A DNA stretch of 62,608 nt. Source: Rhodospirillales bacterium. Lineage in GTDB: Bacteria; Pseudomonadota; Alphaproteobacteria; Rhodospirillales; Rhodospirillaceae. The notes beneath the pieces were generated by a model. That model searched no databases. It saw nothing but the letters and a program-made list of their open reading frames with translations, and was not told the DNA's origin. Below, one piece after another: positions 48,944-57,788 of the stretch (position 1 is the first letter of the stretch; every line of letters begins with the position of its first letter). The position numbers were made by a program, and so were the translations under genes. The stretch is from NCBI GenBank assembly GCA_028281845.1, contig JANQJD010000013.1, forward strand, positions 75,615 through 138,222, given 5' to 3'.

Positions 48944-49714
48944 TTAAGGTCTTATGTCATGAGACGTACGCTGACTGTGGCTGTAGTCAGACGCATACAG
49001 GCGACTCTCACGGAAATTACAGGCTCCAAGTGTGCGCCCAACAATGATCAAAGCAGTCTGGAGTAATCCGGCTGCCTTGACTTGATCGTGTATGTCAGCA
49101 AGTGTACCATACAGAATATGCTGGTCGGGCCAAGAGGCTCGATAGACCACAGCAACAGGACAATCGATACCATAGAGCGGCGTCAGATCGCGTACCACAG
49201 TTGCTAGGTTATTAATGGAGAGGTGAATCACGAGGGTCGCCTGACTCTGGCCCAAAAGAGCAAGCCCCTCCCCAGGAGGCATAGGATCCGTCCGCACGGC
49301 AGTGCGTGTGAGTATAACAGTCTGGCTAATGCCAGGCACTGTTAATGCGGTTGCGAGAGCAGCTGCGGCAGCGGCAAATGCAGGCACACCTGGTGTCACA
49401 GTGTAGGGAATTGCGAGAGCTGTCAGCCTGCGCATCTGTTCTGCTATTGCTCCATACAGGGAGGGATCCCCTGAATGCAGCCGGGCAACGTCTTCCCCAT
49501 CCGCATGAGTGGCCGCCATGATGGTTATAATCTCGTCAAGAGTAAGATGAGCGGTATTGATACAATGAGCGCCCTCTTTTTTTGTCGACAGAACATCTGC
49601 AGGGACAAGGGAACCAGCATACAAAACCATAGAGCACTTTTGTAACAGGTTGAAACCCCGTACGGTAATTAAATCCGCCGCCCCTGGTCCAACACCTATG
49701 AAATGTACTGTCAT
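48944..49714 (-). CDS. cobM: Precorrin-4 C(11)-methyltransferase
   Basis: SAM-dependent methylation of precorrin-4 in the aerobic cobalamin pathway. 256 aa. [17 protein letters not shown] near the N-terminus is the methyltransferase loop; [24 protein letters not shown] and [16 protein letters not shown] are CobM/CbiF features. ATG 49714 overlaps the pgi stop as ATGA, so translation is coupled; a GTG three codons earlier also fits. It is followed by cobW. Confidence 0.95.
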   Translation of the reverse strand: MTVHFIGVGPGAADLITVRGFNLLQKCSMVLYAGSLVPADVLSTKKEGAHCINTAHLTLDEIITIMAATHADGEDVARLHSGDPSLYGAIAEQMRRLTALAIPYTVTPGVPAFAAAAAALATALTVPGISQTVILTRTAVRTDPMPPGEGLALLGQSQATLVIHLSINNLATVVRDLTPLYGIDCPVAVVYRASWPDQHILYGTLADIHDQVKAAGLLQTALIIVGRTLGACNFRESRLYASDYSHSQRTSHDIRP

Positions 49715-51351
49715 CGGCGCCACTGCTTATAATACTGAATAAGACCTGTGGTAGACGAATCATGATGATCAGCAACCTCAGAACAATGAATCTGCTTTAA
49801 TATTCTACTAGCAAGCTGCTTTCCGAGTTCTACACCCCACTGATCATAAGAATTTACGTTCCATATCACTCCTTGCACGAAGATCTTATGTTCATATAAG
49901 GCCAGTAAAGAACCTAATGTATAAGGATCTAGTTTTTTTACGAGGATAGTGTTCGTCGGACGGTTACCAGGGAATACTTTGTGTGGTAGCAACTTTTCCA
50001 GCGCATGGCCCTTCATGCCTTGTGCCTCTAGCTCTGCACGTGCTTCTTTTTCCGTTTTTCCCCACATCATCGCCTCGCTCTGCGCGAACATATTCGAAAG
50101 AAGAATAGCGTGGTGGGTGCCAATTGGGTTGTGGCTACAAGCGGGAGCAATGAAATCGCAGGGCACGAGCCACGTCCCTTGGTGAAGAAGTTGATAAAAA
50201 GAATGCTGACCGTTCGTACCCGGCTCTCCAAAGAGGACTGGCCCTGTTTTGTATGCAACCAGCTCGCCATCATGGGTAATGCGCTTCCCATTACTCTCCA
50301 TATCAGCTTGTTCCAGATAGGCAGGAAGACGATGCAGGTATTGATCATAGGGTAAAACAGCATAGGCCCCGGTCTCAAAAAAGTTGACATACCACAAACC
50401 AATAAGCCCGAGCAGCACAGGGATGTTGGATTCTAAAGGGGCCGTGCGGAAATGTTCATCCATAGCATGTGCCCCAGATAGCAGCTCTTCAAAGCGTTCA
50501 AACCCTATAGTGACGGCAATAGATAAACCTATTGCTGACCATAGTGAGTAACGTCCTCCCACCCAATCCCAGAACTCAAACATGTTATCAGGATCGATAC
50601 CGAATTCTGTAACGGCTGTAACATTAGTTGAAATGGCAACAAAGTGCTGTGCCACCGCTGATTCACCAAGCTGCTCCACAAGCCAAGCACGGGCGCTTTT
50701 AGCATTAGTGAGGGTTTCTTGTGTTGTGAATGTTTTTGAAGCCACAATGAACAATGTCGATTCTGGGTTTAAGCGACGACACGTCTCAGAGACATGAGTG
50801 CCATCTACGTTTGACACAAAAGAGGGGCGGAGCGTAGCTTGATGATAGGGTCTGAGTGCTTCAGTGACCATCATAGGCCCCAAATCTGACCCACCAATTC
50901 CAATGTTCACAATATCAGTGATGCGACGGCCCGTGGCACCAACCCAGCTACCATTTTGTACAGCCTCACAGAAACGCCGCATCTTGGCGAGTACGGCATT
51001 CACCTTGGGCATGACGTCTTCGCCATCGACAAGAATAGGTCTGTTAGAGCGATTGCGCAAAGCAACATGCAGCACAGCGCGACCTTCAATGTCATTGATC
51101 TTCTCGCCTCTGAACATACGGGCACGCTTCTCTTCTACGTGACATTCTACTGATAATTGTAACAGTAATTTGAGCGTGTCTTTTGTTATTCTGTTCTTAG
51201 AATAATCAACCAGAATGTCGCCCAGCTTCAGCGAAAATGCCTCAAACCTTTGAGAATCCTGCGTGAATAGATCACGCATATGTATATTTCGAATGGCGCG
51301 ATAGTGCTCACTGAGTGCCTTCCATGCAACACTCCTAGTTAACGACGCCAT
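49711..51351 (-). CDS. pgi: Glucose-6-phosphate isomerase
   Basis: Interconverts glucose 6-phosphate and fructose 6-phosphate, linking glycogen or sugar storage to the Calvin cycle output. 546 aa. [34 protein letters not shown] and the His/Glu active-site region [14 protein letters not shown] (about residue 385) are all present. ATG 51351 gives [17 protein letters not shown]. Overlaps cobM by 4 bases; a functional link with cobM is not expected, only shared transcription. Confidence 0.96.
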   Translation of the reverse strand: MASLTRSVAWKALSEHYRAIRNIHMRDLFTQDSQRFEAFSLKLGDILVDYSKNRITKDTLKLLLQLSVECHVEEKRARMFRGEKINDIEGRAVLHVALRNRSNRPILVDGEDVMPKVNAVLAKMRRFCEAVQNGSWVGATGRRITDIVNIGIGGSDLGPMMVTEALRPYHQATLRPSFVSNVDGTHVSETCRRLNPESTLFIVASKTFTTQETLTNAKSARAWLVEQLGESAVAQHFVAISTNVTAVTEFGIDPDNMFEFWDWVGGRYSLWSAIGLSIAVTIGFERFEELLSGAHAMDEHFRTAPLESNIPVLLGLIGLWYVNFFETGAYAVLPYDQYLHRLPAYLEQADMESNGKRITHDGELVAYKTGPVLFGEPGTNGQHSFYQLLHQGTWLVPCDFIAPACSHNPIGTHHAILLSNMFAQSEAMMWGKTEKEARAELEAQGMKGHALEKLLPHKVFPGNRPTNTILVKKLDPYTLGSLLALYEHKIFVQGVIWNVNSYDQWGVELGKQLASRILKQIHCSEVADHHDSSTTGLIQYYKQWRR

Positions 51352-51551
51352 AACACCCCCACCTCTTGCACTCTACACTGTCACTACACAGCCACTCCTG
51401 CTGATCCTCAACCCAAGGCCTTTCTCAACCAAAAAATTCAAAATCGTCAGGAGTTTTAAGAAAAAATTCAAGCATTCTATTCCATCCTCATTCTCTCCCC
51501 CCCTTTTTTCATCAGAAAGCCTCATCAGAAGCCGCCGGGCATGTCCACAAA

Positions 51552-52622
51552 TTACAACCTTTTAGCCATGCGAGGCATTAAGATCGTATAATCAAAATCA
51601 AGAACAACTTGAGAGTGATATTTCCCATCCTCTCCTTTGTCAGGAAAGTCGCCACATGGTTTGTTCTTCACTGCTACAGTTCTTATCCTCAACGCTCCAA
51701 TGTCATCACGTCTTGGTATTACCAGTTTATCAAGAACTTCTGACCAGCAATAAATCGTGTCCCCAGCAAATGTCGGGTTAGCATGAGTACCACCGTTAAT
51801 GGCCACTATCCGGAAGGCATTACTGAGTCCGTTGAACGATAACGCTCGTGCAAGCGAGATAATGTGGCCACCGTAAATGAGCCTTCTCTTAAAGCGCCCC
51901 TGTAACTGTTCGTGTAAATTAAAATGTACCTTAGCAGTGTTCTGATAAAGGCGGGTTGCCATCTGATGTTCCGCCTCCTCAACCGTCATCCCATCCACAT
52001 GGTCAATCTTCTCACCTATGGCATAATCATCCCACAGGTAATGATTGCCAGCAAGAGAGAGATCATAGCCTGACATCCGCAACTGATAAGGAAATATTAG
52101 TGCAGAAGCCGGCACAGACTTTGGTAGGTTGGGGAGGAGAGGAGTGGTACAGGAGGGTTCCTCGCTTTTCTTGCGTATCATTACCCAACGCACGTAATCA
52201 ACGACCATTTCGTCATGCTGATTTAATCCGGTTGAACGAACATAAACAACACCACTTTTATGGTCAGAATTTTCCTTGAGGCCTATGACACGCGAGACCG
52301 CAGTGATGGTGTCACCCACATACACAGGCGTACCAAAGTGCCCATCAGCATAACCGAGGTTGGCAATAGCGTTCAACGAAATTTCCGGGACCGTTTTTCC
52401 AAAAACAACGTGAAAAGCCAACAGATCGTCAATGGGTGAGTCCGGTAAGCCAATGGCTCTAGCAAACTCCCTGTCTGAGTGCACGGCAAAGCGAGGACCA
52501 AAAAGTGCTTGATAGATCGCGACATCGCCAGCCGTTATGGTACGTGGAGTGGGATGGATAAGTTCCTGATCGAACTTAAAGTTCTCAAAAAAATTGCCAG
52601 GATTAGTCTTAGAATCGTTCAT
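51552..52622 (-). CDS. mch: Mesaconyl-CoA hydratase (mesaconyl-C1-CoA hydratase)
   Basis: Dehydrates beta-methylmalyl-CoA to mesaconyl-C1-CoA, reversibly, in the 3-hydroxypropionate bi-cycle and the ethylmalonyl-CoA pathway. 356 aa with two MaoC-type halves. KTNPGNFFENFKFDQ, then DDLLAFHVVFGKTVPEISLN and VIGLKENSDHKSGVVYVRST are strongly Mch-like. ATG 52622 is preceded by AGAGGA. It is third in a minus-strand run after mct and meh (109 bases after meh). Mch alone could serve the ethylmalonyl-CoA route, but the presence of mct and meh points to the bi-cycle. Confidence 0.92.
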   Translation of the reverse strand: MNDSKTNPGNFFENFKFDQELIHPTPRTITAGDVAIYQALFGPRFAVHSDREFARAIGLPDSPIDDLLAFHVVFGKTVPEISLNAIANLGYADGHFGTPVYVGDTITAVSRVIGLKENSDHKSGVVYVRSTGLNQHDEMVVDYVRWVMIRKKSEEPSCTTPLLPNLPKSVPASALIFPYQLRMSGYDLSLAGNHYLWDDYAIGEKIDHVDGMTVEEAEHQMATRLYQNTAKVHFNLHEQLQGRFKRRLIYGGHIISLARALSFNGLSNAFRIVAINGGTHANPTFAGDTIYCWSEVLDKLVIPRRDDIGALRIRTVAVKNKPCGDFPDKGEDGKYHSQVVLDFDYTILMPRMAKRL

Positions 52623-52730
52623 CTCAGTCCTCTGAGTTTTTACAGACTCACTGCTTGTCGTAGGCCCCCCCAGACCCAGCCATTGACCATTGAACTGCCA
52701 GAGTGCTCACTGGCGGTCGGTTATGAACTA

Positions 52731-53582
52731 TTAGTCCTTCAATTCTGCCGTTGCCGTCATACAAAGCGTTCCGTCAGGACCCTGCGCTTCTAAGGTGACA
52801 GAATCACCAGAGAGCTGACCAACAAGATGAAATTTATACGTGTCAAATAGTGGATTCTTTCCACGGAAAGAATATTTTACAACCGTGCGATCGGTATTGC
52901 GACGAACAAGATCCATTAGCAACGTTGCCACCAGTGGTCCATGGACCACCAGTCCAGGATAATTCTCCTCCTGCATAGCATAAGGCCGATCGTAATGAAT
53001 GCGATGACTGTTGAAGGTAATGGCAGAAAAACGAAATAACAGCACGGGGGTGGGGGTAATCGTCTGTACCCAAGCACCATCTATAGCGTGTGGCACCCCG
53101 GCGATGGGAGTCGGCGCTGTGACAGGCCCGCCAGGCTCCCTATAGACAATGTCCTGCTCTTCCTCCACACACAGCCTACCGCTCTGCATAATACGATAGC
53201 GGACGGTGACGAACACAAGCGTGCCGGTTCCTCCCCGCTTTTCTTGAACAGCGATAACTTCCCCATCGCGAGTCGCTGGCTGGCCAATGATCAGACTACT
53301 ATGGAAAATCATGCGTGCACCAGCGAACATACGTCGCGGTAGTGTCACCGGCGGCATGAATCCCCCACGTTTGGGATGACCGTCTGAACCCATTTGAGCC
53401 ATTGGCGCCCGTGGTAGGAAGAAGAACCAGTGCCACAGAGGGGGTAGTCTGTCACCATTCCCAAGCATAGTGGCCACATCATCAAGAACATTGAGAACAG
53501 CCTGGACAGAGGATCCTGTAATATCGTCTTGGCGATTCTCCTGTGATCCAATCCAGTCAGAATAATGGACTGCCTGTTGCAT
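52731..53582 (-). CDS. meh: Mesaconyl-C4-CoA hydratase
   Basis: Hydrates mesaconyl-C4-CoA to (S)-citramalyl-CoA, the step before cleavage to pyruvate and acetyl-CoA. 283 aa, MaoC-like FAS1-type hydratase: LPPLWHWFFFLPRAPMAQMG, GHPKRGGFMPP, RMFAGARMIFHSSLIIGQP and FSAITFNSHRIHYDRPYA. The NSHRIHYD catalytic segment is near residue 205. AAAGGAG lies seven bases before ATG. It is 11 bases after mct. Itaconate-degradation hydratases (Ich) are relatives; the mct/mch neighbours favour Meh. Confidence 0.88.
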   Translation of the reverse strand: MQQAVHYSDWIGSQENRQDDITGSSVQAVLNVLDDVATMLGNGDRLPPLWHWFFFLPRAPMAQMGSDGHPKRGGFMPPVTLPRRMFAGARMIFHSSLIIGQPATRDGEVIAVQEKRGGTGTLVFVTVRYRIMQSGRLCVEEEQDIVYREPGGPVTAPTPIAGVPHAIDGAWVQTITPTPVLLFRFSAITFNSHRIHYDRPYAMQEENYPGLVVHGPLVATLLMDLVRRNTDRTVVKYSFRGKNPLFDTYKFHLVGQLSGDSVTLEAQGPDGTLCMTATAELKD

Positions 53583-53593
53583 GAATGACTCCT

Positions 53594-54823
53594 TTACAGC
53601 CCAACAGGACCGGCAACAACCTTTTGATCGCGCAATTTGCTTATTTCTGTCTCAGTGAGACCTAAGTCCTGAGAGAGAATTTCATCAGTATGTTCACCTA
53701 AAAGAGGAGCTCTCTTGGGAGTTTCACGTGGACAAGCACCAAAGTCAAGCGGAGAGCCTGGGACTAAGAAGCGACCGATGCCTGGCTGTTCCAACTCAGC
53801 GAATAAAGGGTTACGGGTTGAGCAGCGGTGGTCCTCAGTAAGCATTTGACGAAATGTCTGATATGGTCCCCAGCAGATTCCACTCCCACCAAAGGCCAAA
53901 CGTATCTCTTCGAGCGTTTTTTCTGCCACCCATGGCCGAATCATGGCAGAAATGGCCTCTGAAGCCCGGAATCTTTCCCCCTCTTCAAGAAGACTCACGC
54001 CTAACGCCTGTTCCAGGGCTCTGAAACGGTCTGCCAGACCAGTGACCTTGGCAAGTTCTTCCCACATACGAGATGTTACTACTACAATGTAGAGGAATCG
54101 GCCATCTTTTGTCTCAAAGTCAGATCCGTATGCTCCATACAGGTAGTTGCCATAGGAACGTCTGTCCTCATTATTAACTTGTACTTCAGCAATATAGCCC
54201 AGGTTACCAACCATAGCGAAGGCAATATCTGAAAGGGCCATTCTGACAAGTTGCCCCTGCCCTGTCTTATTACGGTATCGTTCTGCTGATAATACAGCTA
54301 AAGCAACGTTTATTCCACAAATTGCGTCCCATGCAGGTAGGACATGATTAACACGATTACCTCCAGATTTCCCAGGTACATGGCCTGTTACGAATGGAAA
54401 ACCAACAGCACAATTAACAGTATAATCTACTGCAGAAGTACCATCTGAACTACCGACAAGGTTGATCATAATGAGATCTTCTCGTCTTGCCTTGAGTTTG
54501 TCGTACCGGAACCAGCTGCTTTGTGGAAAGTTGGTGACGAAAATACCACGATCTTCTCCAGATTGTGTAACAAGTGCACTTGCAATCTCCCGTCCTTCTG
54601 GCTTAGTCGTATCAATTGCGAGTGACCTTTTTCCCTTATTCAAACCAACCCAATAAAGACTTTTCCCTTCCTTTGTGACTGGCCAGCGACGTGAATCGAC
54701 ACCGCCACCGATCGGATCGACACGAATCACATCCGCCCCGAGCTGAGCCAGCGTCATTCCTCCTAGTGGGGCTGCAACAAATGCAGGACTCTCCACTATG
54801 CGTAATCCTTTGAGCACACTGTT
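53594..54823 (-). CDS. mct: Mesaconyl-CoA C1-C4 CoA transferase
   Basis: Family III CoA transferase that moves CoA within mesaconate from the C1 to the C4 carboxyl. ATG 54823 has GGGGAA upstream and gives MNSVLKGLRIVESPAFVAAP (409 aa); the open frame begins at 54913. Conserved parts are GGMTLAQLGADVIRVDPIGG, then LIMINLVGSSDGTSAVDYTV and VNHVLPAWDAICG, with the catalytic Asp at D167. First gene of mct-meh-mch. The long GGGVDSRRWPVTKEGKSLYW segment matches Mct better than other family III members, as I remember the family. Confidence 0.88.
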   Translation of the reverse strand, partial: NSVLKGLRIVESPAFVAAPLGGMTLAQLGADVIRVDPIGGGVDSRRWPVTKEGKSLYWVGLNKGKRSLAIDTTKPEGREIASALVTQSGEDRGIFVTNFPQSSWFRYDKLKARREDLIMINLVGSSDGTSAVDYTVNCAVGFPFVTGHVPGKSGGNRVNHVLPAWDAICGINVALAVLSAERYRNKTGQGQLVRMALSDIAFAMVGNLGYIAEVQVNNEDRRSYGNYLYGAYGSDFETKDGRFLYIVVVTSRMWEELAKVTGLADRFRALEQALGVSLLEEGERFRASEAISAMIRPWVAEKTLEEIRLAFGGSGICWGPYQTFRQMLTEDHRCSTRNPLFAELEQPGIGRFLVPGSPLDFGACPRETPKRAPLLGEHTDEILSQDLGLTETEISKLRDQKVVAGPVGL

Positions 54824-54958
54824 CATGACAGTTCCCCAGTTCTCCCTAAAAATTGCAAACGAGTAATTTTGCAGACTGGCAGATGACAGCGCAATATGCA
54901 AAAAAACTCTCATTGTGAGGATTTTTATATCAAAGATAGAATTGTATTTATCAATTTT

Positions 54959-54975
54959 TTATCTTAAAAAGATAA
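54959..54975. promoter_or_regulatory. Inverted repeat in the mct/smtA spacer
   Basis: TTATCTT (54959-54965) and AAGATAA (54969-54975) form a perfect palindrome around AAA, about 135 bases upstream of the mct start and 205 upstream of smtA. It could be an operator for a repressor or activator, or a small hairpin. No regulator gene is adjacent. Confidence 0.35.
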
Positions 54976-55127
54976 TCTGGCATATTTTCAAATGTATATC
55001 CTTGACAGAAGAAAAAGTGATCTAACTTGATTGAGAACCGCATTCACTGCTATCGTCCGATTCTTCTTTGTTCGTCTTTGAATGTGATGTTCCCAATTTG
55101 CACTGCAGGCACATGCTTAGCTGATGC

Positions 55128-55167
55128 TAAAAAAGTATTAAGGGGATTAAAAAAGTATTAAGGGGAT
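55128..55167. repeat. 20-bp tandem duplication before smtA
   Basis: A 20-bp unit ending AAGGGGAT occurs at 55128-55147 and again at 55148-55167 without change. The second AAGGGG is 13 bases from the smtA ATG, further than usual for a ribosome site, so it may not be the true Shine-Dalgarno. Confidence 0.8.
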
Positions 55168-55178
55168 TCATAACCGTT

Positions 55179-56402
55179 ATGTCTGAGCAAGAATCTGAGC
55201 AGTCCATGCCGCTTGATGGCATTCGAGTCGTCGATGTCGGCACCTTTATCGCCGGGCCTTACAGTGCTTCTATCCTCGGCGAATTCGGGGCGGAGGTTTA
55301 CAAGGTCGAACACCCCATTGCTGGTGACCCGCTGCGGCGATTCGGCACAACGACTAAACGCAATGACTCTACTCTAATGTGGCTCACAGAAGCTCGCAAT
55401 AAGAAGTCTGTCACAATTGATCTACGTGTACCGGCAGGGGCAACGCTGTTTCGTAGACTTGTGGCTCAGTGCGATGTGCTCGTGGAGAACTTCAAACCCG
55501 GTACTCTGGAAAAGTGGGGTCTTGGGGACAACGTGCTGCGGCAGGATCATCCTGGCCTAGTGATGCTGCGTGTGACGGGCTACGGTCAAACAGGCCCCTA
55601 TCGAGACAGGCCTGGCTTTGCCCATATTGCTCATGCCGTTGGGGGCTTGTCCTATCTTGCCGGCTTCCCAGGCCAGACGCCTGTCGTTCCAGGCTCTACT
55701 CCGCTTGGTGACTATATGTCTGGTCTGTATGGTGCTATTGGAATCATGCTTGCCTTGCGGCATCGCCGGAAGACAGGACTCGGTCAGGTCATTGACATTG
55801 GGATTTATGAGGCTGTGTTCCGTCAACTTGATGAAATCGCAGCTGTTTATGGTATGTTCGGTCGTATCCGCGAGCGTGAAGGAGCTGGCACAGTCATTGC
55901 CTGCCCGCATGGGCATTTCCGCACAAAGGACAGCAGGTGGGTTGCTATTGCTTGTACGACAGACAAGATGTTCGCCCGCTTGGCTGAGGATGCCATGAAT
56001 CGACCGGAATTAGCCTCCTCTGGTCTTTACGGCGTGAAGGCCAATCGTTTGGCCGCACGCAAAGAAGTTGACGCCACCGTATCACAATGGACTATGTCCC
56101 TGACTCGTGAAGAGGTGATGCACAAATGCATTGCTGCTGATGTGCCAATTGGCCAAATCAATAGCATTGCTGATATCTTTGCTGATCCGCATTTCCGTGC
56201 TCGGAATGACATGATTACGGTTGATGTGCCAGATGTGGGACCTGTTGTCGTGCCTGGGGTGTTCCCACGGTTATCCCGTACACCGGGTCGTATCTCTACG
56301 CTTGGTCCCCATCTTGGGGAGCATACTAACGAGGTATTAAGCACCCTCCTGGAGGTCTCCCCTGCGGAGCTCAATGAGCTGCGCAAAAGCAGAGTCATAT
56401 AA
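55179..56402 (+). CDS. smtA: Succinyl-CoA:(S)-malate CoA transferase subunit A
   Basis: Family III CoA transferase that would move CoA from succinyl-CoA to malate, making malyl-CoA for cleavage to glyoxylate and acetyl-CoA. 407 aa. Opening DGIRVVDVGTFIAGPYSASI, then [35 protein letters not shown] and GDYMSGLYGAIG, with the catalytic Asp at D178. It is followed 21 bases later by a close paralogue, matching the two-subunit SmtA-SmtB enzyme of Chloroflexus. Assignment of A versus B is by order only. Other family III CoA transferases for dicarboxylates cannot be ruled out from sequence alone. Confidence 0.82.
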   Translation: MSEQESEQSMPLDGIRVVDVGTFIAGPYSASILGEFGAEVYKVEHPIAGDPLRRFGTTTKRNDSTLMWLTEARNKKSVTIDLRVPAGATLFRRLVAQCDVLVENFKPGTLEKWGLGDNVLRQDHPGLVMLRVTGYGQTGPYRDRPGFAHIAHAVGGLSYLAGFPGQTPVVPGSTPLGDYMSGLYGAIGIMLALRHRRKTGLGQVIDIGIYEAVFRQLDEIAAVYGMFGRIREREGAGTVIACPHGHFRTKDSRWVAIACTTDKMFARLAEDAMNRPELASSGLYGVKANRLAARKEVDATVSQWTMSLTREEVMHKCIAADVPIGQINSIADIFADPHFRARNDMITVDVPDVGPVVVPGVFPRLSRTPGRISTLGPHLGEHTNEVLSTLLEVSPAELNELRKSRVI

Positions 56403-56423
56403 GCACGTCAAGGGAAGTAAGCT

Positions 56424-57635
56424 ATGAGTGAGATGCAGACACCACTAAATGGTCTCCTGGTTGTAGATGTTGCAACGTTCATCGCTTCACCGTATTGCGC
56501 CGCTCTTTTAGGTGAGTTTGGGGCGGAAGTACTCAAGGTAGAACACCCAATTGGAGGCGATCCTTGCCGTAATTTCGGTACGCCTTCCCCGCGTGGGGAC
56601 ACCTTAGCGTGGTTGTCGGAGGCCCGTAACAAAAAGTCAATAACCCTCAACTTAAGGGAAAAGAATGGTGCCGCAATCTTTCGGCAGCTTTGTTCGCGGG
56701 CAGATGTAGTAACGGAGAATTTTCGGCCTGGTACATTAGAAAAATGGGGCATTGGATACGACGTTCTAGCGCAGGATAATCCTCGGTTGATTATGCTACG
56801 TGTGTCCGGTTATGGCCAGGATGGTCCGTATCGGGATCGTCCCGGCTTTGCCCGAATCGCTCATGCTGTTGGCGGCCTTGCTTATCTGGCCGGTATGCCT
56901 AAGGACACACCTGTGACACCGGGCTCAACAACACTTGGCGATTATCTATCAGGGTTGTACGGCGCAGTTGGTGTGCTTCTTGCCCTGTACGAGAGGGAAA
57001 AAAGCGGTAAAGGACAGTACATTGATGTTGCCTTGTATGAATCTGTCTTCCGTCTTACCGATGAATTGGCCCCTGCTTATGCGATGTATGGCGCCGTCCG
57101 TGAGCGGCACGGACCACACATCAAGACTGCTGTGCCACTTGGTCATTTTCGCACGAAGGATGACAAATGGGTGGCGTTTGCTTGTACGACTGACAAACTA
57201 TTTGAGCGTTTGTGTCGCGCCATGGGACGTTCGGAACTGGCCTCTAGCCACTTGTATGGTCTGCAAGCCCAGCGTCTAGAAAGTAGACATGAGGTGAACC
57301 AGCTCGTTGCAGCATGGGCAGGCTCGCTGAATCGCGATGATGTTCTTGCCCTCTGTTTAGCAGCAGGAGCACCGTGTGGTCCATTAAACACAATTGCTGA
57401 TATTTTTGGCGATCGCCAGTTCGCGGCACGTCAGAATCTTGTTCCTATAGAAGTTCCTGATATGAATGGCGAATCTGTCATTATCCCGAATATCATCCCT
57501 CGTCTCTCAGAAACACCGGGCCGTATTCAGAGCCTGGGGCCTCAACTGGGAGAGCACACTGATATGATTTTGAAGGACGTGCTAGGATTTGATGACGAGC
57601 AGATCAAAGATTTACACGAAAAAAGAGTATTATAA
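56424..57635 (+). CDS. smtB: Succinyl-CoA:(S)-malate CoA transferase subunit B
   Basis: Second family III CoA transferase, clearly paralogous to the preceding gene along its whole length. 403 aa. [20 protein letters not shown], then [40 protein letters not shown] and [12 protein letters not shown], with the catalytic Asp at D173. AGGGAAG lies seven bases before the ATG. Both paralogues keep the catalytic Asp, so either could be active. They probably form the heteromeric Smt enzyme; the malyl-CoA lyase that must follow in the pathway is outside the window. Confidence 0.82.
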   Translation: MSEMQTPLNGLLVVDVATFIASPYCAALLGEFGAEVLKVEHPIGGDPCRNFGTPSPRGDTLAWLSEARNKKSITLNLREKNGAAIFRQLCSRADVVTENFRPGTLEKWGIGYDVLAQDNPRLIMLRVSGYGQDGPYRDRPGFARIAHAVGGLAYLAGMPKDTPVTPGSTTLGDYLSGLYGAVGVLLALYEREKSGKGQYIDVALYESVFRLTDELAPAYAMYGAVRERHGPHIKTAVPLGHFRTKDDKWVAFACTTDKLFERLCRAMGRSELASSHLYGLQAQRLESRHEVNQLVAAWAGSLNRDDVLALCLAAGAPCGPLNTIADIFGDRQFAARQNLVPIEVPDMNGESVIIPNIIPRLSETPGRIQSLGPQLGEHTDMILKDVLGFDDEQIKDLHEKRVL

Positions 57636-57788
57636 AATACATAACATAAATATGGTATGGTATGCCAGGCATATGGTCTGCCATGTTGGGGCTGTAAGTG
57701 TAAGAATAGGCAGAGGGGCAGCACACAGGTCCAATCCGCTCATGGCCTAGCCGCCATTAGCCGCCATGGTGCGAGCTCCCTCCCAAAT

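Larger units (their letters stand above)
54824..55178. promoter_or_regulatory. Divergent mct/smtA control region
   Basis: A 355-bp spacer between the divergent mct and smtA genes, the likely shared promoter region of the whole cluster. It is AT-rich near mct and contains a 7-bp inverted repeat at 54959-54975 (TTATCTT-AAA-AAGATAA) and a 20-bp tandem duplication at 55128-55167 carrying AAGGGGAT twice. Confidence 0.55.
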
